From NCBI GenBank assembly GCA_949361645.1, contig OX442430.1, forward strand, positions 1,101,856-1,165,855: a DNA stretch of 64,000 bases, written 5' to 3'. Below, piece by piece: positions 36,178-48,200 of this stretch (position 1 is the stretch's first letter; every line of letters starts with the position of its first letter). The translations under genes were made by a program, and so were the position numbers. The DNA comes from Spongilla lacustris. Its lineage: Eukaryota; Porifera; Demospongiae; Spongillida; Spongillidae. The notes under the pieces are model-generated. The model worked only from the letters and a program-made list of their open reading frames with translations, did no database searches and had not been told where the DNA came from.

Positions 36178-36435
36178 TCAGCTAACTGGCCAGCTGGATC
36201 TTGCCAGGATTGCCTTAGCGTTCTCCCTCACCAAGGTCAGTCTTAGTCTCCCATACATGTCCTGCCTCACCCCGGCTTCACTGGATGCTGAGCCCACTGC
36301 CAACCTCCTGCTGATCCGGTTGAACATTTCCTGGGCCTTCTCTTGTGATTGCATAATACCATTGCCATCGTTCCGTACCAGGCTATGGTTTGGATCCAGG
36401 GAATTTGTTTTACTTAATTGTATATAATCAGCCAT
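36178..36435 (-). CDS. Hypothetical C-terminal coding fragment
   Basis: An 85-codon minus-strand frame starts MADYIQLSKTNSL and ends ILARSSWPVS. It is rich in charged and helix-forming residues (QEKAQEMFNRISRR) and is followed on the minus strand by AATAAA-rich sequence at 36050-36085, as expected for a last exon. The frame runs open upstream into the inserted element at 36469, which interrupts the original sequence. I do not recognise the family. It could be the end of a host gene or of an old transposon protein. Confidence 0.35.
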   Translation of the reverse strand: MADYIQLSKTNSLDPNHSLVRNDGNGIMQSQEKAQEMFNRISRRLAVGSASSEAGVRQDMYGRLRLTLVRENAKAILARSSWPVS

Positions 36436-36468
36436 GCTTATGAGCGCCGGCTGTACGCTCAGCTTCCC

Positions 36469-37246
36469 AGTAGCGGATCCAGGGGGGGGGGGCACAACGG
36501 GCCCGTGCCCCCCCCCCCCCCCCCCCCCCGAGGGTCCCGCCCCTTCGTATACACGTACATGTACGACTATGTGTACGCGAACGTATGCAAACGCAGCGCA
36601 GAGATATAGCTACGGCATATACGTACGCCTACGTACATAATGATACATGGGTCAGGGCCAAGTATGAATATGATTGCTTTTATCGCGTGAAGTAATAGCA
36701 TTTGGCTCTACAATAGAAGTACAGGCAGAGATCATTAGCCGACCGTTTAGCGTATGTTATTCAATTTTCCCTCTAGAGAGCATATCGAAAAGTACCAAAA
36801 AAACGAGCATAACCCCAAAATTAGCCCATATATTTCCGTGGAGGCAAACAAAGCAATTAACGCCCACGCGTCATGTGACCATATGAAAAAGGTAGCATTT
36901 CAATCTTTTCTAAACGAATAAACGGTGAGTTCAACTTCAGGACATGTACTATCAACGGCGATGCATCGGCGCATTGAACATATAGCGGCTGAGCTCTTGA
37001 TCTGTCGCTCCCCAGTCTCGATCACGTACTTTTTGGGGGGTTTTCTACGCAAAAAGCGTTGGCTTCTGGGGCGGAGCCCCAGACCCCGGTGGGGGAGCTT
37101 ACAGCGCTCCCCCACACCCCCTAGCTGGGCGGGAGGGGTGCCCCCCTCCCGCACCCTCCCCGGGACGGCCCCGCCTACTACTTCGCCCCACCCCTTGCCA
37201 CACCCTCGCCGGTGCCCCCCCCCTCCCAATTCCTGGATCCGCCACT
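36469..37246. mobile_element. AGTGGCGGATCC-family element, copy 1 (778 bases)
   Basis: Ends AGTAGCGGATCCAGG and CCTGGATCCGCCACT are inverted; the flanks GCTTCCC (36462-36468) and GCTTCCT (37247-37253) form a 7-base target duplication with one change. The interior has CTTCTGGGGCGGAGCCCCAG, poly-G/C runs next to both ends, and no convincing ORF. It matches 58255-59076 over its length in the opposite orientation. Confidence 0.85.
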
Positions 37247-37253
37247 GCTTCCT

Positions 37254-38564
37254 CTCCTCTCCGTGCATTCGACAGTACGTAAGAACGGTACGTTCTGACC
37301 ATAGTACATACTGACACATGCGTAGGGTAATGTCGTTAAGCTCACCAATGAGAACCCGAGAGTGACGTGTCCTTTGGACCTCTGCTCACTTTGCATCGAT
37401 CTTCTAATTTAACAATAAGACCGGTACCATGCAGATCATGTATATAACCAGACACACCCCACCTGCAATAATACTAGGCCTAGTACTCTCGTGTTCTAGT
37501 ATACTTCTCTGTTATACCCGGTGAATGCCTGATGACGATACAGATGTGTTTGTATGACAGTACATATGTTAGGGGTTTGTGAAGTCATTAAATTTTTTTT
37601 AGTTGCATGTATATATGCAAGCAACTGCAAAATGAGTTCCATCACAGCAATACGTCTGATGGCATCTAACCATCTTCCTGGAGCTAGCCAGCAATCCTCT
37701 ACAGACATCTGATGGTAGGTGGGGAGTATGAGGGAGGGAAATTAGCAGAGGGAGTGGTTGAGAGATGTAGGGAGGGGTCAAGAATGGTAGAGCCGGAGGG
37801 AGGGAAGGGACCACAAGAGGGAGGGGTCATGAGGGGGAGGGATGAAAACAGGACAATAATAAAATTTGGAGTTTTAATTTTCATGTATGTACGTGACTGG
37901 ATGTACATGTACCTCTGTTCCAAACTGGAAGGTGGTACTATCAGCTGCCTGGAGTCATCTTGCTGAAGCCATCAACACCACTGCCACAGTCATAAGTGAT
38001 GTTCTGGTGCACACTGCTGTACTTGAGGCGCAGGGGGGATGGAGAGGTCAGCCTGCTAGCATGGAGGGAGGAGGAACATTTTGGCTAGGACGTCACACCC
38101 ATCCTTACATGTTCATGTGTACACAACTGTGCAGTAACATATGTACATGTAACTGCACAATAGCATGTGGTGTTAACTGAGTTACACATATTTGTACATA
38201 TACAAACACCTTGATTGCATCCTTAGCAGAGCTCTCATTAGATTTATGATGGCACTTGCCTGGTAAAATGCAATGATATATAAATCTTATACACACATGC
38301 AAAAGTGGCACTTTTGAAATAAAATATCTTTAAAAGTACCATTTCTCTTTCTCGCCTTTCTTAAAAAATTCTATAACTTGGAGTTTTGCCAGGTCGTCCA
38401 AGTTTCGAATATTGCAATCTGTATTGTTTAGGTAGTTTAACTAAACTTGGTGGACATCAAAATAAAAAATTGATATATTATTGTGATCCTACATGTAATG
38501 CCACAATTTAGTAGAATGTCCAAATGTTTTATATAATTATAATGTAGATATCATTGATTTTCAG
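37254..38564. other. Intergenic DNA, no gene assigned
   Basis: A stretch at 37930-38030 reads as open protein on the + strand (AAWSHLAEAINTTATVI) but has no recognised domain or clear splice sites. It could belong to the upstream part of the integrase-like gene. Confidence 0.3.
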
Positions 38565-39867
38565 CTGGTGGTTTGTTATTCATGGAGGCATTGATGGCTA
38601 TAGTCGTCGAATCATATACCTACATTGCTCCAATAACAATCGAGCAGACACAGTTCTGCAGTTGTTTCTTGCATCTGTAAGAGAATTTGGGCTACCAACC
38701 AGAATCCGTGCAGACAGAGGTGGAGAAAATACAGAAGTTGTTCAACTAATGCTACAACATCCATTACATGGACCAGGTAGCTTTATTACTGGTCAGAGTG
38801 TCCACAATCAGTGTATTGAGAGGTTATGGAGAGATGTGTTTACACTGTGCGCACAATCTGTTCTATACCATGGAAGAGGAGGGGCTGATAGATTGTGAAA
38901 ATCAAGTACACGTCTGTTGTCTCCATTATGTATTTTTAAGTCGTATCGATAATAGCTTACAAGTATTTAAGGAGGCATGGAATCAGCATCTTCTAAGTTC
39001 TGAATTCACCATGCCAGTTATGGATCAGGGGGAATCCAATACAGAAAACATACCTGAGGTATGGCATTTTTGATATTGGAAAAATTGTGCATACATTTTT
39101 AAATCACTAAAAACAAGACACAAGCACACAACACTGTATAAACCAGATAGCTTATAGGTGTCTGATGTTTCACACCTACCTAATAATTGTGTGTTTGTTA
39201 GCAGAACTCAGCATATGTGCAGCAATCTTATAACTTGCAGGCAATGCCTGTGGTCAAGACTTGACTGAAATACTTCATTTCAACTTTAGGCTACCTGACT
39301 TGCTGTGAAGTCCTCTCTACTGTCCCTCATCAGCATGTAGCATGGCCTTGATTGATGAATGTAGAATTTTATTTGAATGTACACTCTAAAGTCATATAGT
39401 TTCGGCATGCAGCTGCAGAGCTCTGAAGCTGCATGCCGAAACTATATGACTTTACTGTATGGTGTTGCTATCAACACCATATACAACACCATACAGGTAA
39501 TATATTGTATGCCTAATAGCTGGTTACTAAGACTTGCCCGCACAATAATATGCTTACCCCAGCTATACTGTATACAGATATGACTAGAAGGGAAATAAAT
39601 TTGGTACATATACTTACACACATGATTATATGAATTATTTTGCAGGAGGATTTGAATACTTATGGTATCGACTGGAATGGTCCACTTGCTGTTTCGAGAA
39701 ACGATGATGATTATGAAGTCACAGTACCTTATATTCAATCTATAGCTCCTTTACCAGATGGTGTATTACATGACTTGCAGGAAACTGTTCATCTTCTTGA
39801 CCACAGTTGTAACCATCGAATTGACTTGTACATGACAGCTTTGCAATTTGTTAGTAGTAGATTGTAA
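38565..39867 (+). pseudogene. Integrase-core (DDE) domain gene, frameshifted
   Basis: After a TTTTCAG acceptor, [20 protein letters not shown] gives the first Asp, [15 protein letters not shown] the second, and [15 protein letters not shown] the Glu of a DDE integrase core. The type is the one found in many uncharacterised animal proteins (HGxIDGYSR, RxDxGGEN, HNQRIERLWRD). A one-base shift near 38865 moves the frame to [15 protein letters not shown], then LHYVFLSRIDNSLQVFKEAW, to about 39057. A second exon, 39646-39867, begins EDLNTYGIDWNGPLAV and ends at TAA; it fits the C-terminus of the same family. Upstream exons were not found. Either the gene is decaying or the shift is an assembly error. 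Confidence 0.7.
39388..39453. repeat. 66-base near-perfect palindrome
   Basis: Arms of 27 bases (39388-39414, 39427-39453) beginning AAAGTCATATAGTTTCGGCA, with a central CAGAGCTCTG that is itself palindromic. Only about one base pair fails. It lies in the intron of the integrase-core gene. Confidence 0.85.
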
Positions 39868-41194
39868 GTGAATGTTGAAATGTGCAATTTGTTACTAGTA
39901 GATTGTGGAGAAAGAAAATGCATGTGCGCGCATGAATGAAACCTTTTTTTTTTCACCGTATTATTTCCTGCATGAAATATTGTCACGTAAAAGTTCATGG
40001 TTGTGGAGATACTATCGTTAAACACTGCCTTTTTTTTCTTTCCTTTTTTTTTTTTTTCATGGGAGGGGGCCTGGGTGTTGTACATCATGTGTATAGGGGC
40101 AAAATTACAATACAAACCACTTTACATTCACTGTAAATTCATTTTGGGAATACTTTTTTTATGTTCATGCAATTACACAGTAATTTTACAGAGGTTTTTA
40201 AAATTAAGTCGCTCAGTCCATTATTTCTTTTCTGGTGTATATAACCATGCTGTGGAGCAAGCCCGTTCAAGGCTAAGATAGCTAGATACTATACCATGCA
40301 GTTTGGTAACATAAGGGAAATTGAATTCACTTCTCTATACGGTATCTCCCTCCCTCTCCCCTGCATGCAGCCCCACAGCATGATACTGAGGACGGTTTAT
40401 GTGTTGGGTCTTGTGTCACCAACAACGCAGCTTCAACTTGAAAACTGTGATTATTGACAAATAATTCGACAATGAAATATCGCGATATAGACAATATCAG
40501 CAAAGAACCATATCGCGGCTGCACTAGCTACAATATACAATTCCCTTGAGTGATCGCTCAATATTTCCGAAACACCACCAGAAATTAAATATATGGATAC
40601 AAAACATTTTATTGTGTCTTGGCCTTGTAAAAGAACATGTTAACATTAAATGGAGACACCAAATCTATCTACCTTGTATGAAATAATGGCTTCTTGTAGA
40701 ATACAAATACAGTAAGATATCTGAAGCTTCCTCCACTATAGTGCCAGTGGTTGCACTATTGAAAACACTGATGAATGAGGAGGCTAAATATGGGAAGGAG
40801 TAATCAAGGCAATACATGCATGCCTACATTTCAGCGATTGTCGAATGGAATAATTCAAAAACTGAGATTTCTTTGCATGTGAATAATGATTTATTCTTAA
40901 CTTGTCAGTAATTTTTTGGTCTCTTGGTTTGTAAAAAATTTTTTTAGAATCCACAATACATGTAATAGTACACAAAGTTCAATATACATCATAATAAATA
41001 ATCATTACTGAAAACATGATAAAAATGTCTCTTTGTTGTCCGTGTACAGGGATTGATTGCTGCTCCATCATCAAACCCTAGACCACAATCGCCAATTTGT
41101 TGGTCTCTAATTAAATGATCCATTTTAGATACTACCCCCAAATAGCACTTTTAATGTCATAGCTATAGATCCCATTGTGACTAATTCTCTTGAC
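39868..41194. other. No gene seen; T-rich stretches
   Basis: Contains poly-T runs near 39946 and 40028-40057. No recognisable coding sequence. Confidence 0.4.
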
Positions 41195-41838
41195 TGGTAT
41201 ACTCTGAGGTATGAGTCTCATTCATAAATTCAAATTCAAAAAACCTTCATCAGTCCCTTGCAGCATGCATGGAGGTATACTTATGAGATGCACTTCAGTC
41301 TAGCTACTAGGATGCACTGCACTTCAAGCTGCTAGGATGAACTGTACTTCTAGCTGCTAGCTGATAATGCATGCAGCATAATATTTAATTGTATGTGGAA
41401 TAAACACCAAAGTAAAACTTTTGAGATGTGACTAGAATTACAGCGAGCTTATAACCTGCAGGGTTTGTATCCCAATGGCGCTGTGTAGATATATGCAACC
41501 TACTTGCTATCAAGGCTCAACATATACTTCACTTAGGCCATGCACCAGATTTGCTGTGAGGTCTTTGTTGTCCGACTCCCACATGTATATGATGAATTTG
41601 ACACTGGTCAGTGCGAGAAAGCAAGGGCCATGATACACTGAAAAACATACAGTCCTATATATAATATTCAGTGACCGTGTTTCGCATCCAAATGTATGTA
41701 ATATTAACATGCAGTATCATTGTTTAAATTAAATTATGCATAATAAAATAGATATCTTACATCCCGTGTTACATGCGTATGATTACTTTGCATCGTATAC
41801 GTGCATAATGTATTATCTTATACATGTATACATTGCAG

Positions 41839-42025
41839 GAGGATTTGAATATGTATATGGAATGGTCCACTTTCTGTTTCCAAACAATAAAATGATGATT
41901 ATGACTCGGTTTGACACAGTACCTTCCATAGCAGATGGTGTACAGCACGACTTACGTTCATCCTCTTAACAACCATAGCATTGCATTTGTCAGCTTTGCA
42001 GTGATAAATTTGTTGACAGATAAGT
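41839..42025 (+). pseudogene. Decayed duplicate of the integrase-gene C-terminal exon
   Basis: Aligns by eye with 39646-39867: TTGCAG/GAGGATTTGAATA at the start, GGAATGGTCCACTT, AATGATGATTATGA, GCAGATGGTGTA, and the closing AGCTTTGCA...GTTGACAG. Deletions break the frame. Confidence 0.65.
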
Positions 42026-42256
42026 GAATCGGTGATTAAATATTAATGTCAGCTTTGCAAGCTGTTACTAGACAATTGTGCCGGGTGAAAAAAACAAGGG
42101 AATACATTGTATAATTGGGGGTGATTATGAAAAGGCCTCATAATGACACCATTAAGATACAATGGAAATGCACACATAAATTGAACACACAATCTTAGCA
42201 ATAAGTAAACTACACGTCTAGAAACAATGCACATGCATGACAAAGAGAAACGGACA

Positions 42257-42398
42257 ATGTCTCAAGATCATGTTGGCATAATTATAACTGAACAGGACCT
42301 ATGCATGGACCCAGCTCAATTGAGAAGAATCAATTCTATATTTTTATTGTTGATGGATCTTTTTGCATGGAATTGTTCCCAACTGATAACATATACAA
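42257..42398 (+). CDS. Candidate first exon, function unknown
   Basis: ATG at 42257 opens MSQDHVGIIITEQDLCMDPA and stays open to a GTAAGT donor at 42399, leaving phase 1. The amphipathic segment RRINSIFLLLMDLFAWN follows. Its position just after the decayed integrase C-terminal exon suggests it might begin another copy of that gene family, with the rest lost in or beyond the gap at 43032. The ATG context and splice site are the only support. Confidence 0.35.
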
Positions 42399-43031
42399 GT
42401 AAGTACAAAAGCATTCTTTAGAAAGTTGGTGATTTCAAAATTATCCTATATGTAGCTTATGATAAACTACAACTTGCTAACTGAAATATAGGGCTTTATT
42501 ATTGTTAGACCCTTGTTTCGCAGTCTTTTATACTCCATCCTATATAGCAGCTTGAAGTGCAGTAAATCTAGCAGCCAGAAGTGCAGTAAATCTAGCAGCC
42601 AGAAGTGCATGGTAGACATCTCAAGTTAGTACTCTATAGAAGTACCTCCATGCTTGCTAAAGGTTTTTTTTAATGAATTGAAACTCATCCCTACCAGTCG
42701 GGTCAAATGTGATGCCCATGGGATACTCCGTCGTTATGATATTTGAACCTATTTGCGAAAAACCGTTCACATTACTTAAGAATGCTTAGTCCTAGGCGGG
42801 ATATGAGCATACACAGCACAAGTGTATGGATAGTGGATGGATTGGTGAGATTTGCAACCTTCCATGATGATCCTGGCATGCATGAGAGGCGCTCACATGT
42901 ACATGTAACCGGCCAGTGAAATCCAGGCGCAATTTTTAATTTGAACCAGAGCGACGATGTATTCATGCAAAAATTGATGCTATCTAGATAATTTTAATTG
43001 AATCACACACCTACATCCCTAGCACATGATC

Positions 43032-43231
43032 NNNNNNNNNNNNNNNNNNNNNNNNNNNNNNNNNNNNNNNNNNNNNNNNNNNNNNNNNNNNNNNNNNNNN
43101 NNNNNNNNNNNNNNNNNNNNNNNNNNNNNNNNNNNNNNNNNNNNNNNNNNNNNNNNNNNNNNNNNNNNNNNNNNNNNNNNNNNNNNNNNNNNNNNNNNNN
43201 NNNNNNNNNNNNNNNNNNNNNNNNNNNNNNN
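43032..43231. other. Assembly gap, 200 N
   Basis: A run of N of exactly 200 bases, so its true size is probably unknown. Any frame across it is meaningless. Confidence 1.
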
Positions 43232-43452
43232 CATGTTATATCTCATGCCTTGTATAAGTTGTCTGATGTCATGTGTTAGTTGTCTCTTTGAGTATTTGTA
43301 ATAAATTACTAAAGCGCAAAGTCATCAAAAGTGCCGTAGGTTGTTTTCAAGTTTGATTTGTTTGAATATACATGTATAATAATGTTATTATGCAACCCAT
43401 TGTGAATTTCTCTGTCAATTAATTACGTAATCATTCACTATTATGTCATATC

Positions 43453-43566
43453 AGGACCTAATGTAGGTCCTGTCCTATGTAGGATTTAAAGTGTCATGAA
43501 ATGATTAGCAAAGCTGATACCACTATAGCCAATGTACCTTACAATCAATTGGACTAATTTAGCGAG
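43453..43566 (+). repeat. Dispersed repeat, copy 2
   Basis: Diverged direct copy of 19243-19360: ATCAGGACCTAATGTAGG, CCTATGTAGGATTTAAAGTG, and the closing TTAGCGAGCG. Confidence 0.6.
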
Positions 43567-44036
43567 CGGTATTTGGATAGAGCCGTCGAATACCTACAGT
43601 GTAGTAAAACTGCCGACGCTTAGAAAGCTCAGACAACAGAGATAATGCTCGCGCTCGTTCCCACACGTGAACCTCAAAAAAGTTTCTCCTGCTTCCAGAT
43701 CTGATAAGGTAAGCGATTGAAGCACAATATCAGCTGTTATGCTGAAGCACTAGAACCAACATGTTAGACACTTACTGCCGAGTTGGATTTGTTTTATGAT
43801 TTTCGAAAGAGGAGCTATGCTTGACACTACAACTTTTTAAAAATTTGGTTAGTAATTTTATCAGGCTTTGGGAAGCATGCAAGCAGTTGTACATCCAATT
43901 AACAGTGAAGAGCAAATGAACTGACAGATACAAAATAAAAATGTTCCCCTGGAGTTCAAGAGTCAATATTCTTTGGGGTGGGAGGAGCCCATCTTTGGAA
44001 GCACACACACCTCGTCATCATGGATCACTACACTAT

Positions 44037-44280
44037 TAGAGAAGGAGGAGGGGAGGAGGAGGGGAGGAAGAGGGGAGGAGAGGAGAGGGAGGAGGAGGGG
44101 AGGAGGAGGGGAGGAGGAGGAGGAGGGGAGGAGAGGAGAGGAGAGGGAGGAGGAGGGGAGGAAGAGGAGGAGGGGAGGAGAGGAGGAGAGGAGAGGGAGG
44201 AGGAGGGGAGGAAGAGGGGAGGAGAGGAGAGGGAGGAGGAGGGGAGGAGAGGAGGAGGGGAGGAAGAGGGGAGGAGGAGG
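44037..44280 (+). repeat. Pure polypurine tract (GGA-rich)
   Basis: About 240 bases of G and A only, in GGAGGAGGGGAGGAAGAGG-type units. Frames of Glu/Gly/Arg or Ser/Pro/Leu across it are by-products of composition. Confidence 0.95.
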
Positions 44281-44457
44281 TACAGTGCATCATTATACAG
44301 AGGTGGCTGCATAGTTTGTAGCATAATAAATTTAGAAGGCAATCTAGAATCAAACTTAAATATAATATGTCACACCCCTTTTGGCACCCATAGTTGCCTG
44401 GCCCCTCCCCTTGGTAAATGCTGGGGCAGCGTCTGTTATGTACACTGGGTGAGGGAT

Positions 44458-44895
44458 GTGGCCCGAACATGGGAGGGGTAGGAGGTTGGGCCTGAACATG
44501 GGAGGGGTAGGGGTTGGGCCTGAAAATGGGAGGGGTAGGGGTAGGGGGTTGGGCCTGAACATGGGAGGGGTAGGGGTTGGGCCTGAAAATGTAAGGGGTA
44601 GGGGTAGGGGTAGGGTTTTGGGCCTGAAAATGGGAGGGGTAGGGGGTTGGGCCTGAAAATGGGAGGGGTAGGAGGTTGGGCCTGAACATGGGAGGGGTAG
44701 GAGGTTGGGCCTGAAAATGGGAGGGAGGGGTAGGGGTTGGGCCTGAAAATGGGAGGGGTAGGGGTAGGGGTAGGGGTAGGGGGTTGGGCCTGAACATGGG
44801 AGAGGTAGGGGTTGGGCCTGAAAATGGGAGGGGTAGGGGTAGGGGGTTGGGCCTGAACATGGGAGGGGGAGGGGTTGGGCCTGCATGGATATGGG
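44458..44895 (+). repeat. GGGGTAGGGGTTGGGCCTGA minisatellite
   Basis: About 14 units of around 26-38 bases containing GGGTTGGGCCTGAAAATGGG and one to four GGGGTA blocks. Closely spaced G runs could form G-quadruplexes on the + strand. The long Pro-rich minus-strand frame over it is an artefact. Confidence 0.9.
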
Positions 44896-45069
44896 AGAGG
44901 TTTAAATGTATGTAGATGTCAACTCTAAGACCAAGTTGACCTTTAAAAGGTTGGAACAACATGTAGTACAACACAGTGTGTGAAATTGTAAGGATGTGCC
45001 CATTTATTATGGCCTACCCAAGCAGTGGGTAGGAATGGAAAAATGGATACTCATCTTCCCCCACAACAA

Positions 45070-45240
45070 TGGTTACTATGGAGATAAAGCACACACATAG
45101 GCACACACATACACAGACACAAAGGCACACATCACACAAGCACATATACATCACACATGCACATACATAGGCACACATCACATATGCACATATACACAGG
45201 CACACGTGCACATACACAGGCACATACACACAGGCACACC
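45070..45240 (+). repeat. CA-rich degenerate repeat
   Basis: Imperfect GGCACACATACACA units just past the adaptor-like gene's last exon, in its likely 3' untranslated region. Confidence 0.75.
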
Positions 45241-45251
45241 AGACACTCCAC

Positions 45252-48200
45252 CTACGTCTGTTGTGACTGCCTCCATAGCTCCAGTTTAGACCTCAGCTTG
45301 GGCCAGGTGCGATTTATCTCCAGCTCGCTGCAGGGAGACATAACAGCCATCTCTAGAGGTAGCTACATGTATCAACACAGACAAGCACCATGCAGCGTTA
45401 GTGAACCACACATAGCCACACCATACATAAGTCCTCGTTCAGCATACATGTATGTCACCATAGTGCATTTAAGCCCTCATACAGTATAAGACTTTAAAGA
45501 TCACATGTACTCCCCCTCCCCTTCTCTCAGCCAGTCCCTCCTCCCCAGCCCTCTCTCACAGTGAAGCAACTCTCATAACATTTCCTTTCAAGCAATACAC
45601 TCTCCAGCTTTTATAAAATGCCTTTTTATCTGCCACATTTCCTACAATACAAGCATCATGTCCACCATCCCTCTCAATCAAAGCTTCACCGCTCGATCAC
45701 ATGCCTAACAACAAGCGTTCAGTTTTGCATTCTAGCAGTGTTGGTTCTGACCCATTGTGTGATGGATGTTCAATGTTAAACAGCTACTGGTTCTAACCTC
45801 TCATGTGTTGGATGTTCAATGTTAAACAGCTGCAGTCCACTTTCTGTCAAAGTCTTCATCACACTCTCTCCAAGGCTCCAATGGGAGACCTCATCAGCAT
45901 CACTTATACTGTGTCTGTGTGCATGTCACCAACATGTTGTGTTGATCAGGTGATGTTGTGTTGATCACCATGTTGTGTTGATCATCATGTTGTGTTGATC
46001 AGGTGATGTTGTGTTGATCATCATGTTGTGTTGATCACCATGTTGTGTTGATCAGGTGATGTTGTGTTGATCAGGTGATGTTGTGTTGATCAGTTTTAAT
46101 CACAGTCATTGAATATACATGGAGGACAGAAAAGGTTGCAATGTTAGTATGCAGTTGGATGCAGGCACGTGTGCTCATGTCCCATCCCAACCCTTCAATT
46201 TCCACAAAGGTCACCTCAGCACCCTCACTATAATCCCTCCTCTTTCCCAAGACAATCTCCCTCATTTGAACAAGATCACATCAACCCCTCATTTGAACAA
46301 GATCACATCAACCCCTCATTTGAACAAGATCATGTCATCACCCTCTCATCTTGGTAGGTCCCTTACACTTGTCTCCTCCCCCTGAAGGCATCTCCACCCC
46401 GCGTTCTGTTCACCATCAGCTCATCAATTGACTTGGCTCTCCTGTGAGGTGCGGCATCAGGGAGCGGTCTGGGCACAGTGTTAGGGAGTGGGTGTGGGTG
46501 TGGTCTGGGCAATGTGTTCCTGCCATTTGGATCAAATGACACGGACGAAATACATTGATCAGTGATCCTAAAATGGTGTGAGGGAGGAGAGGGAAGGAGA
46601 GAGGGAAGGAGGGAGGGAGGACATGGTGAGATCTCACATGGATCTGGTTACTCTTGGTTGACAAAAGGCACAAAAGCTGAGTACATTGGACCACAGCACA
46701 ACATAAAGTAATACTCAAGGTGTTTCCCCCAATTAGGATTTACAATGTATCTATCACACAACAACCTCATTGGACCTCATTGCATCCATCTACATGTAAT
46801 GCATGGCCTGTGTGGAGGTGATAGTGGAATGGTGTGGTGACAATGGGATGGTGTGATGGTGACAGTGGAATGGTGTGGCAACAATGGGATGGTGACAGTG
46901 GAATGGTGTGGTGACAATGGGATGGTGACAGTGGAATGGTGTGGTGACAATGAGATGGTGACAGTGGAATGTGTGGTGACAGCTGGATAGTATAGAAACA
47001 ACATCTTGCCACAACACTCCCATCATCACCTCATCTCCCCCTCATCTCACCCCTCACCTTTCCCTGACGACAGGTTCTTCCCACACAGCCTCCTCCTCCT
47101 CCCCATCCCTCCCTCCTTCCCCGGAGTCCACCCTGGCATAGGTGCAGTCACAGAGATGCTCGTACTCCCCGAGGGGGAAGAGATGGTCGTAGTCATCATC
47201 GTCATCGTCATCGGCTGTAGCCATAGAGGCACTCATGGTCTTCTGGTGGTACTGCCCGTTGTCAATGTACTGTACCACCACCATGGACTGGCAATCTGAC
47301 CTCCCAGACCTGCCACTGGACCTGCGGTCAAAGGTGTCCGTCTTGAGGAGAGAGGTCGAGGACCTTGACCTTCTAGCTGGACGAAGGTGGTCTGGGGACC
47401 CGCATGCATGCGCATGTATGTGTGCATATGAGTGTATGTGTGTACGAGTGTGTGTGTATGTGTGTACGAGTGTGTGTGTATGTGTGTACGAGTGTGTGTG
47501 TATGTGTGTACGAGTGTGTGTGTATGTGTGTATGAGTGTGAGTATGAGTGTGTGTGTATGAGTGTTTGAGTGTATGAGAGTATGGTGCATGTGTACCAGT
47601 GTACGAGTGTATGGATGACAAGAGTGCAGGTTTTTGAGTGCGTACAGGAAATGCAATGTTGTACGCAAACATGAGTGAGGTGGATGTGAGGGTGTGTGGA
47701 GGTGGATGTGAGGGTGTGTGGAGGTGGATGTGAGGGTGTGTGGAGGTGGATGTGAGGGTGTGTGGAGGTGGATGTGAGGGTGTGTGGAGGTGGATGTGAG
47801 GGTGTGTGGAGGTGGATGTGAGGGTATGTGGAGGTGGATGTGAGGGTGTGTGGAGGTGGATGTGAGGGTGTGTGGAGGTGGATGTGAGGGTGTGTGGAGG
47901 TGGATGTGAGGGTATGTGGAGGTGGATGTGAGGGTGTGTGGAGGTGGATGTGAGGGTGTGTGGAGGTGGATGTGAGGGTATGTGGAGGTGGATGTGAGGG
48001 TGTGTGGAGGTGGATGTGAGGGTGTGTGGAGGTGGATGTGAGGGTGTGTGGAGGTGGATGTGAGGGTATGTGGAGGTGGATGTGAGGGTGTGTGGAGGTG
48101 GATGTGAGGATATGTGGAGGTGGACGTGAGGGTGTGTGGAGGAGGGAAGCACCAAAGGGGTGAGAGGAAAAAATGGAAGACATAAGAACAATGCAGAGGT

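Larger units (their letters stand above)
41195..42725. repeat. Large imperfect inverted repeat
   Basis: The region 41210-41375 (CATGGAGGTATAC, then repeated CACTTCAAGCTGCTAGG) reappears inverted at 42545-42720 (inverse complement CATGGAGGTACTTC, CACTTCAAGCTGCTA). About 1.1 kb between the arms contains the decayed integrase C-terminal exon and the candidate exon at 42257-42398. The arms contain short internal tandem repeats. They may be the ends of an old transposon. Confidence 0.5.

Noticed and set aside
43778..44008. Minus-strand ORF beside the polypurine tract
   Set aside because: No domain, no splice context, and composition like surrounding AT-rich DNA.
44036..44974. Minus-strand ORF of 312 codons rich in Pro, Leu and Ser
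   Set aside because: Translates a GGA polypurine tract and a GGGGTA minisatellite; similar frames exist on both strands.
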